Origin: Rhodanobacteraceae bacterium
GTDB lineage: Bacteria; Pseudomonadota; Gammaproteobacteria; Xanthomonadales; SZUA-5
Reading direction: 5' to 3'
Assembly: GCA_016717705.1 (NCBI GenBank)
Contig: JADKFD010000010.1
Span: 36,685 to 100,684 of the forward strand
Length of the DNA stretch: 64,000 bases
The notes under the pieces are model-generated. The model searched no databases. It was not told the origin of the DNA and was given only the letters and a program-made list of their open reading frames with translations. Every line of letters begins with the position of its first letter. Positions within the stretch are counted from its first letter, which is position 1. Position numbers and translations under genes: made by a program. Of this stretch, positions 23,949 to 30,747 are shown piece after piece.

Positions 23949-25862
23949 ATGCCGCACCGCAACGTCACCTGGAAAGATCGCTGGCGCTATCGTTTCGAGA
24001 ACACGCTCTCGCGCGGCACAGTGGCGATCATCGGCTGGCTGGCGCTGGTATCACTGATCATCGTGGTGCTGGCTGCAGTTGCGCTGGCGCTGATCGGCGT
24101 CGCCAGCGACCCGAACGACGTCGCCCATTCGCAACTCGGATTTGTCGAAGGTGCCTGGCAGAGCCTGATGCACACGCTCGACGCCGGCAACCTGGCCGGT
24201 GACGCCGGTTGGACCTTGCGCATCCTGATGCTGCTGGTGACGGTCGGCGGCATCTTCATCGTCAGCAGCCTGATCGGCACGATCACCGCCGGCCTCGATG
24301 ATCGGCTTACTGAACTGCGCAAGGGCCGCTCGCGGGTCATCGAGCAGGACTTCACCCTGATCCTCGGCTGGTCGAGCAAGATTTACTCGATCATCGGCGA
24401 ACTGGTCATCGCCAACGCCAACCAGAAGGCCCCGCGCATCGTCATCCTCGCCAATCGCGACAAAGTCGAGATGGATGACGACATCCGCGCCAAGTTCCCG
24501 AGCACCCGCAATACGCGGGTGATCTGCCGCAGCGGCGATCCGCTCGATCTCGACGATCTGGCAGTCGTATCGCCGAACGCGGCGCGCGCGATCGTGATCC
24601 TGGCGCCCGAGGACGACAACCCCGACATCCACGTGATCAAGTCGGTGCTGGCGCTGACCAACAACCCGGATCGGCGCAAGGAGCCCTTCCACATCGTTGC
24701 CGAGATCCGCGACGAGCACAATCTGGAAGCCGGCGAACTGGTCGGCGGCAAGGAAGCCATCTACGTGCGCGGCGACGAACTGATCGCCCGCGTCACCGCG
24801 CAGACCTGCCGTCAGTCGGGTTTGAGCGTGGTCTACACCGAACTGCTCGACTTCGACGGCGCCGAGATCTACATCAAGCCCGAGCCGGCGCTGGCTGGCA
24901 AGCCGTACCGCCAGGTCATCGATGCCTATGTCGAATCGGCCGTCATCGGCATCATCCGTGCGGACGGCGAAACGCTGGTCAATCCGCCGATGGATACGCG
25001 CTTCCAGGCTGGCGACAGCGTCATTGCGATCAGCGAGGACGACGACACCGTGGTGCTGTCCAACGACACCCTGGCGCGCCCCGATGCGACTGCGCTGGTC
25101 GACCGTCCCAAGCGCATCGCCAAGCCCGAACGCACCTTGGTGCTGGGCTGGAACCCGAAGGCCGAGTCGATCATCCGCGAACTCGACAATTACGTCGCCG
25201 AGGGTTCGGAAGTCGTGGTGATGGCCAAGCGCGACGGCGTGCGCGAGAAGCTGTTGCCATTATCCAAGTCGATTCGCCGTCAGCGGCTGCGCTTCGCCGA
25301 GGGCGACGTCAGCAGCCGGGCCATGCTCGATGCGCTCAAGGTGCACACCTACGACCACATCATCCTGCTCAGCTACTCCGACATGCCGGTGCAACAGGCC
25401 GACGCGCAGACCTTGATCACCCTGCTGCACCTGCGCAACATCGCCGAGCAGGAACAGGTCGACCTGAACATCGTCAGCGAAATGATGGACTTGCGCAACC
25501 GCACGCTGGCGCAGATCGCGCGAGCCGACGATTTCATCGTCAGCGACAAACTGGTCAGCCTGATGATTTCGCAGCTCGCCGAGAACAAGGCTCTGGACAA
25601 GGTGCTCACCATCCTGTTCAGCGCCGACGGCTCCGAGATCTACATCCGCCCGATCCAGGACTACATCGCCATCGACCACATGGTCGATTTCTACACCCTG
25701 ATCGAAGCCGCCGCCCGCCGCGGCGAAACCGCCATCGGCTACCGCCAGATGGCCTTCAGCGACGACGCCGCGCGCGGCTACGGCGTCAAGCTCAACCCGA
25801 AGAAGACGGAAAAAATCCGCTTCGGCGCCAACGACATGATCGTGGTGCTGGCCGAGGAGTGA
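23949..25862 (+). CDS. CASTOR/POLLUX-like ion channel with RCK domains
   Basis: 637 residues; the ATG at 23949 (MPHRNVTWKDRWRYRFENTL) is the family-typical start. Two hydrophobic segments (about 22-50 and 92-115) bracket a short pore-loop-like region (AWQSLMHTLDAGNLAG). Two tandem Rossmann/RCK regulatory modules follow: VIEQDFTLILGWSSKIYSIIGEL...IVILANRDKVEMD and, from about residue 390, ERTLVLGWNPKAESIIREL...VVMAKRDGVREK. The 'LGWSxK' signatures and RxGDPxDxDDL are hallmarks of bacterial homologues of plant CASTOR/POLLUX nuclear cation channels. The ion is probably K+ or Ca2+ and the activating ligand is unknown. Confidence 0.9.
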   Translation: MPHRNVTWKDRWRYRFENTLSRGTVAIIGWLALVSLIIVVLAAVALALIGVASDPNDVAHSQLGFVEGAWQSLMHTLDAGNLAGDAGWTLRILMLLVTVGGIFIVSSLIGTITAGLDDRLTELRKGRSRVIEQDFTLILGWSSKIYSIIGELVIANANQKAPRIVILANRDKVEMDDDIRAKFPSTRNTRVICRSGDPLDLDDLAVVSPNAARAIVILAPEDDNPDIHVIKSVLALTNNPDRRKEPFHIVAEIRDEHNLEAGELVGGKEAIYVRGDELIARVTAQTCRQSGLSVVYTELLDFDGAEIYIKPEPALAGKPYRQVIDAYVESAVIGIIRADGETLVNPPMDTRFQAGDSVIAISEDDDTVVLSNDTLARPDATALVDRPKRIAKPERTLVLGWNPKAESIIRELDNYVAEGSEVVVMAKRDGVREKLLPLSKSIRRQRLRFAEGDVSSRAMLDALKVHTYDHIILLSYSDMPVQQADAQTLITLLHLRNIAEQEQVDLNIVSEMMDLRNRTLAQIARADDFIVSDKLVSLMISQLAENKALDKVLTILFSADGSEIYIRPIQDYIAIDHMVDFYTLIEAAARRGETAIGYRQMAFSDDAARGYGVKLNPKKTEKIRFGANDMIVVLAEE

Positions 25863-25872
25863 GCGCTTTTTG

Positions 25873-25986
25873 CAGGGAGCGGGTTCACCCCGCGAGCTGT
25901 TGCTCTTTGCCTCTTGTGGGAGCGGGTTCACCCCGCGAGCCTTTGCCTTGAGAAGCCCAAGGCTTGCGGGATAAATCCGCTCCCGA
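25873..25986. repeat. Family B repeats, one and a half copies
   Basis: GGGAGCGGGTTCACCCCGCGAGC occurs twice (25875 and 25918), then the inverted arm GGCTTGCGGGATAAATCCGCTCCC. It may also terminate channel-gene transcripts. Confidence 0.8.
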
Positions 25987-26043
25987 AGGACAGCAAAGCT
26001 GCACCAGCCCGACCTTGGTCCCACCCCGCCGCGACGGCAACTA

Positions 26044-26072
26044 TTGACATCCCCCAGCCCGCTGTCTAAATT
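26044..26072 (+). promoter_or_regulatory. Sigma-70 promoter of tRNA-Leu
   Basis: TTGACA and TAAATT are separated by exactly 17 bases. The -10 ends 37 bases before the tRNA. A GC-rich stretch follows the -10, as is common for stable-RNA promoters. Confidence 0.8.
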
Positions 26073-26107
26073 ACACGGCTCACGGTTGGCGCCAAGCTCA
26101 TCGTGAT

Positions 26108-26176
<69 letters not shown>

Positions 26177-26194
<18 letters not shown>

Positions 26195-26267
26195 ATTGAA
26201 CATCCGGACGGGTCCTAGACAGTCCGAAGCAACACCAGAAACCCCGCTCCGGCGGGGTTTTTGCGTT
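26177..26267 (+). repeat. attL direct repeat
   Basis: It runs from GTCCTTTCCTCGGCACCA in the tRNA 3' end through ATTGAACATCCGGACGGGTC to the terminator and GCGTT. It aligns with 36085-36174 with one gap and two or three substitutions. Confidence 0.92.
26241..26262 (+). terminator. Intrinsic terminator downstream of tRNA-Leu
   Basis: The 16-nt hairpin segment CCCCGCTCCGGCGGGG is followed by TTTTT. It lies inside attL; the equivalent hairpin with CTTCGG is at 36149-36171 in attR. Confidence 0.9.
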
Positions 26268-26360
26268 TTGGTGGGTCCGTTGTCGTCCGATTGCATCCGG
26301 TCCCCGTTGGGGGCAAACTTGGGGGCACATTTCGGGCGGGGGCATATCGGGACCTAAGCC

Positions 26361-27587
26361 ATGGCCAAGGCATCCAACAAGCTGACGGCGGTAGCGCTGC
26401 GTAACCCGGCGATCGGTAGGCACTGGGACGGCGGCGGCCTTTACCTGGAAGTGACCGCGGAGGGCGGCCGGTACTGGCGCTGGAAGTACCGGCACGGCGG
26501 AAAGGAAAAGCGCTTGGGGTTTGGCGTGTTCCCCGAGGTGTCGCTATCCGATGCCCGCAAGCGCCGCGACGCTGCGCGCGAGCTGCTGCAAGCGGGGACC
26601 GACCCAAGCGAGCAACGCAAGACCGACAAAGCCGACGAGCTGCGCGCGTCGCGTGGCACCTTTGGCGCGGTCTGTGCGGACTGGCTGGCGTTCAAGGGCA
26701 AGGCTTGGGCGCCTGAGAGCTTGCGCAAGGCGGACTATGTGGCGCGCACGTATCTGCTGCCCAAGCTCAAGACCAAGAAAGTCGCCACGCTGGCCAGCAA
26801 GGACGTGGGCGCGGTGCTCAAGGGCATCGCCGAGCATGCGCCCGACTTGGCGCGCAAGGCACGGCAGTATTCCCAAGGTGTGATCCGGCACGCGATCCGC
26901 GAAGGGCTGCGCGATGAAGGGCGATTGCTGATCCTGGATGATGTCTTTGCGGCTGCGAAGGGCGGGCACATTCCGGCCGAAACCATGCCCGAGGAAATCG
27001 CGGCGCTACTGAAAGCCGTGCGCGCCTATCCGTCCGAGGTCACGCGCGCGGCGCTGCTGATGTGCGCCTACACGGCGCAGCGGCCGGGCATGGTGTCGGC
27101 TATGCGCTGGGATGAATTGGCGTTGGATGCTGCCGAGTGGCGCATTCCCGGCGAACGCATGAAGACCCGGCATGCCCACATTGTGCCCCTGCCCCGGCAA
27201 GCGCTGGCGCTGGTGGAAGCGATGAAGGCGTACACCGCGGGCCGTGAATACGTATTTCCTCCCCTAGCGCGGCAGAGCACACCGCACCTGCACCGGGACG
27301 CACTGAGCAACGCGCTACGCCGTATGGGCTTTGCTGGGAAGCATGCAACGCACGGCTTCCGCGGGATGCTGCGCACGGCTGGCCGGGAGCGCCTGGGGAT
27401 AGATTCGGACGTGTTGGAGGCGCAGTTGGCGCACGCCAAGCGCGGCAACGTGGCAAAGGCGTATGACCGAACCACGTTCGGCGACGCGCGCGTGACCGCA
27501 ATGCAGAAATGGGCGGACTGGTTGGACAAGCTGACCGTGCCCGCGACCGTGACACCGATCCACAAAACCGCGGCCCCGGCCGCATGA
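26361..27587 (+). CDS. int: P4-type tyrosine integrase (DUF4102 N-terminus)
   Basis: 408 residues. The N-terminal arm-binding domain is DUF4102-like (IGRHWDGGGLYLEVTAEGGRYW, RLGFGVFPEVSLSDARKRR). A SAM-like core-binding domain (about 95-190) follows. The catalytic domain has Arg in AYTAQRPGMVSAMRW (about 239), HGFRGMLRT (about 330), QLAHA (about 355) and the nucleophile in KAYDRTTF (about 367). It catalyses integration and excision at the tRNA-Leu att site. It is the first gene of the element, reading away from attL, with a spacing of about 95 bases. Confidence 0.95.
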   Translation: MAKASNKLTAVALRNPAIGRHWDGGGLYLEVTAEGGRYWRWKYRHGGKEKRLGFGVFPEVSLSDARKRRDAARELLQAGTDPSEQRKTDKADELRASRGTFGAVCADWLAFKGKAWAPESLRKADYVARTYLLPKLKTKKVATLASKDVGAVLKGIAEHAPDLARKARQYSQGVIRHAIREGLRDEGRLLILDDVFAAAKGGHIPAETMPEEIAALLKAVRAYPSEVTRAALLMCAYTAQRPGMVSAMRWDELALDAAEWRIPGERMKTRHAHIVPLPRQALALVEAMKAYTAGREYVFPPLARQSTPHLHRDALSNALRRMGFAGKHATHGFRGMLRTAGRERLGIDSDVLEAQLAHAKRGNVAKAYDRTTFGDARVTAMQKWADWLDKLTVPATVTPIHKTAAPAA

Positions 27588-27654
27588 AGGCGGCGCCCGC
27601 GGTGCGTCAACACCGCGGAGCGCCTACCACAACCGAAACAGCGAGGTTTCGACC

Positions 27655-28224
27655 ATGGCAACCAGCAATCTACCAGCCGACCCGGCGGCCCGCATCCGAG
27701 AGGATCGCGCAATCGGGCGCGCTGTTCGCATTCTTGAACGGCGTTTGCGCACGCCCGGCCCGCAAGTCTGCGATGTGGCGGACGCAGGCGCACTGCTGCG
27801 CCTGGACTTGGCGGCCGAAGATCGGGAGCACTTTGTGGCGCTGTTCCTTGACGGCCGGCACTGCCTGATCGCGTCAGAACGGCTGTTCTCCGGCAGCATT
27901 GCGGGCGCTCAGGTGTCCCCGCGTGTGGTCCTTCGCCGTGCGCTGCACCACAATGCTGCGGCTGTCATCGTGGCGCACAACCATCCAAGCGGCAACCGCG
28001 CGCCATCGGCGATGGACTACGATCTGACGGAGGCACTGCAAACCGCGCTGGCGCTGATAGATGTCAGGTTGATGGATCACCTTATAGTCGGTCGCGGTGA
28101 GCCGTTTTCGTTTGCGCGCACCGGTTTCCTTAGTCGCACCGGAGGCGGCGCGGCGCAACCCGAACACAAGCCCGCACCGACCAAGGCCAAGCCACGGCAG
28201 CGCCGGGCGGAGGTGGCAGCATGA
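27655..28224 (+). CDS. RadC-like JAMM-domain protein
   Basis: 189 residues. The central JAB/MPN+ motif is VIVAHNHPSGNRAPSAMDYDL, i.e. HxHx7SxxD, with an upstream Glu-containing strand (IASERLFSGSIAGAQVSPR). The N-terminal helix-hairpin-helix of full-length RadC is missing, which is the common form on satellites, prophages and plasmids. The metal-binding residues are complete. The function of RadC-like proteins is unsettled; a role in element maintenance is only inferred. The stop overlaps the next ATG (ATGA). Confidence 0.88.
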   Translation: MATSNLPADPAARIREDRAIGRAVRILERRLRTPGPQVCDVADAGALLRLDLAAEDREHFVALFLDGRHCLIASERLFSGSIAGAQVSPRVVLRRALHHNAAAVIVAHNHPSGNRAPSAMDYDLTEALQTALALIDVRLMDHLIVGRGEPFSFARTGFLSRTGGGAAQPEHKPAPTKAKPRQRRAEVAA

Positions 28225-28568
28225 ACGGCGACACTGGAACGCATGGCACCGACGCGCGCCCGTTCTCCCGCTGGCATCGCCACATGGAAGGCCCGGCGTT
28301 GGCATTGGTAGTAGATGACCCGGCCGGCGGCAACCCGTTGGAGTGGCGCACCCTGGACGTGCGCACGCTGCCCCAGCGGCCGGACTTGCTGGCGCGACTG
28401 GGGGCGGTAGTGCAATCGCGCTTGCTCGCGGATGCGGCGCACGCCGAACTGGAGTACCCCGACGCGGCGCGCATTCCTGAAGAGGTAGACGGGCCGCAAG
28501 GCGAATACGCCAGCGTTCCGGTTGTGGTGCCACGGTTGCAGCGGATCGGCGCAGGGCTTCCGCCATGA
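28221..28568 (+). CDS. Small element protein of unknown function
   Basis: 115 residues; it starts inside the RadC-like stop and ends inside the next start, so it belongs to a coupled operon. The core LALVVDDPAGGNPLEWRTLDVRTLPQRPDLLARLGAVVQSRLL looks like a mixed alpha/beta fold. No signal peptide or membrane segment and no recognised family. Confidence 0.6.
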   Translation: MNGDTGTHGTDARPFSRWHRHMEGPALALVVDDPAGGNPLEWRTLDVRTLPQRPDLLARLGAVVQSRLLADAAHAELEYPDAARIPEEVDGPQGEYASVPVVVPRLQRIGAGLPP

Positions 28569-29260
28569 GGTTTCACCTGGGCAAGAGCGCGAAGGAGCCT
28601 GTTTGGAGGGCGGCCGGGGGACTTCTGAGGCTTCTGGCAAAGGCGCTGGAAAAATCGCCGCCTATCGCCTGGGACCCGGCGGGAAGCCACGACTTGGCGA
28701 CTTGGTTGCATTTGGCAGATTGTGAGTCGCGCATTCTCAACGAAGATGGCGCATCGGACGCTGACGTGTGCGCGGCCCTCGCGCTCCGGTTGGCGTCGAT
28801 TCGTAGGGGCTGGTGCGCCGATATGACCGGCGTGTCATTCGTGGAAATGATGGCAGCGCGCGCAACCGACGCGATCGCCCGAGGCGTTGGCCACGATGCT
28901 TCGCGGCGTGGCGATGCCTACGCATGGCGCTGCCTAGCTTCGGCGTCAATGGCTGCCGGGATTGCGGTTGCGTTTGCCGACCCTGACCAGCTGAAGGCGG
29001 ACGCGCGTTCTGAGCTGGGGCTGCTTGGGGCCACCAAGCGGCACCAAGTGAGTCCGGCTGCGCAAGGAAAATTGAAAGTACGCGAGCGTTGGGAGGAATG
29101 GGAAGCGGGGAAGGATCGTCACCGACTACGAAGCGGCGCAGCCTTCGCACGCGAAATGGTTTTCGTTGGCTTGGCCAAGTCAACGGACGTGGTGGAACGA
29201 TGGGTGCGTGAATGGAGGCGCGAACGTCAAGACGAGCGGGCGACCCTGCCGGCACAGTAG
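28565..29260 (+). CDS. Element protein of unknown function
   Basis: 231 residues, mostly helical, starting in the stop of the preceding gene. The second half is charged (KLKVRERWEEWEAGKDRHRLR, VERWVREWRRERQDERATLPAQ) and includes a weak helix-turn-helix-like stretch (AAFAREMVFVGLAKSTDVVERWVREW), so DNA binding is possible. The stop codon lies in the left arm of a perfect 17-bp inverted repeat. Confidence 0.65.
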   Translation: MRFHLGKSAKEPVWRAAGGLLRLLAKALEKSPPIAWDPAGSHDLATWLHLADCESRILNEDGASDADVCAALALRLASIRRGWCADMTGVSFVEMMAARATDAIARGVGHDASRRGDAYAWRCLASASMAAGIAVAFADPDQLKADARSELGLLGATKRHQVSPAAQGKLKVRERWEEWEAGKDRHRLRSGAAFAREMVFVGLAKSTDVVERWVREWRRERQDERATLPAQ

Positions 29261-29294
29261 GGACGGTGCCGGCATAGTCCCTACTGTGCCGGCA
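29247..29294 (+). repeat. Perfect 17-bp inverted repeat over a stop codon
   Basis: TGCCGGCACAGTAGGGA (29247-29263) and its exact complement (29278-29294) are separated by 14 bases that include a further GTGCCGGCA. The TAG of the preceding gene is inside the left arm. It could be a Rho-dependent or weak intrinsic terminator, or an operator for the AlpA-like gene 80 bases downstream. Confidence 0.75.
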
Positions 29295-29374
29295 CCATTC
29301 TATGGCGGCGCTGTATTCGGGCATAGCTTGGCGGACACCAGCGGCCACACCGGCCGCTTAGTGGAGGTCCGCAG

Positions 29375-29692
29375 ATGCAAGCAACACAACCGGCCGCACA
29401 AGCGGTCAAGGGCAAGCCGGCGCGCGCCGGGCGCAGCACTGAAACCCGCAAGCGAAACACGGAACGTAGCACCTTAGCGGCGGCGCGCGCTTCTGCGCTG
29501 CTGTCGGGCGATGGTCTGCTGCGCTTGCCCGAAGTGCTCGCAGTGTTTCCCGTGAGTGCTTCCACCTGGTGGGAAGGCGTGCGCGCCGGACGCTACCCGG
29601 CATCGGTCAAGCTGGGGTTACGTTGCACCTGTTGGCGTGCGGCTGATGTGCGTGCGCTGATCGAACAATCAGCGAAGGCTGCCGGAGCATGA
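29375..29692 (+). CDS. AlpA-like helix-turn-helix regulator
   Basis: 105 residues. The C-terminal half has the AlpA/MerR-like winged-helix pattern LLRLPEVLAVFPVSASTWWEG, then VRAGRYPASVKLG and CWRAADVRALIEQ. The N-terminal ~45 residues are basic and probably disordered. In P4-like and Gram-negative PICI satellites AlpA activates excision and replication genes; the same job is inferred here from its position. The stop overlaps the next ATG. Confidence 0.8.
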   Translation: MQATQPAAQAVKGKPARAGRSTETRKRNTERSTLAAARASALLSGDGLLRLPEVLAVFPVSASTWWEGVRAGRYPASVKLGLRCTCWRAADVRALIEQSAKAAGA

Positions 29693-30382
29693 AGCCAACC
29701 CGACACCAAAGCCGGGCGGGTGTGACGTTGGCCGATGACCCTGACCGTTCGCCAAAGGCCGTGCATCGTGCGGCGCACTTGCTCTACCAGCATTTTGGCA
29801 GCGTCAAGCAAGCCGGCCGGGACTGCGGGCTTGGTCGCGATGCGATGAACACGGCGCTCCACCATCCAGACTGCGCCGACACTCGCACGGTGCGGCGCGT
29901 GCTGGCCGGCGCGCGCCGGTTGGGACAGCTTGCGGACCCAACCGGCTTAGGGACTGATGACGAAATCAAGGCCGCGGCGCGGCTGCTGTACCAGCACTCG
30001 GCAGCATCAGGAAGCTGGCCGGAACTGCGGGCTTGGCACTGGCGCGATGCAAGCCGCGCTTCGTTGGCCGGATCGTGCGCAAGGGCGTACCCGGATACGT
30101 GTCTTGGCCGGCGCGCGCCGGCTGCGCGAACTGTTGAAGTCTGCCGCCAATATGGAAGCGCAGCGAGCTGAAGAACGGCGCCTGGCCGCAGATGAAGAGG
30201 GGCGCGAACAGTGCTTGCGCTGCGGGCGGCCTGTATGTCTCGGATCGGCGCTAGTGGTGGCGGCATGCCTGAAGTGCGGGCGGGGGCTGAGCGTTAACCG
30301 CGTGGTGGTTTCTGAACCGGCCGCAAGTGCGGCCAAGGTGCGCGCATTGGTCCCCATGAGTGATCGCGGGGGCACGCAATGA
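29689..30382 (+). pseudogene. Duplicated-domain element protein, apparently frameshifted
   Basis: The first frame (29689-30171) has the unit HRAAHLLYQHFGSVKQAGRDCGLG followed by VRRVLAGARRLGQL. A second unit begins at IKAAARLLYQH, but its remainder (AGRNCGLGTGAMQAALRWPD...RVLAGARRLREL) is in the frame of 29957-30382. Aligning the two units at DNA level shows two single-base deletions in the second (near 30000 and 30015), net shift of one frame. The restored protein would be about 230 residues, with a Cys-rich end (CLRCGRPVCLG...CLKCGRG) like a zinc ribbon. Alternatively the two ORFs are separate coupled genes. Function unknown; the repeated unit may be a nucleic-acid-binding helical module. 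Confidence 0.55.
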
Positions 30383-30747
30383 GGCGGCCAAACGGCGACT
30401 CTGAGCGAACACGCCGTAAGCGCCGTGGGCATTGGCCAGCGCGCGCGGTTCGGCCGACTTTTCGCTACTACGTACACGGGGACGAATCCGAAACGGACCG
30501 GGGGCACTACTACTGCAACTGTTACGACGTGTTCCTACCTGCCTCGCACTTCCTTCCAAAGGCCAGCATTCACCCCACAGAGCAACACTTGCGCGCCGAA
30601 AACTCCGGGCTTCTCGCACTTGCGCGATATGCCGCGGTTGCCAATGCGGACCCGTGGCGCCGTGTCGGCGTTCGTCCGCTCGATCCGCCTACGGTGTTTC
30701 GGGTTCTCCCGCTTGTGAAAAGAGGGGCGGGCCGGTATGGCAATTAA
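30379..30747 (+). CDS. Small element protein of unknown function
   Basis: 122 residues, starting in an ATGA overlap with the preceding frame and ending 11 bases into the replication gene. A basic N-terminus is followed by FRYYVHGDESETDRGHYYCNCYDVFLPASHF, with two Cys and several His that might bind metal. No family recognised. The coupling pattern supports it being translated. Confidence 0.5.
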   Translation: MRRPNGDSERTRRKRRGHWPARAVRPTFRYYVHGDESETDRGHYYCNCYDVFLPASHFLPKASIHPTEQHLRAENSGLLALARYAAVANADPWRRVGVRPLDPPTVFRVLPLVKRGAGRYGN

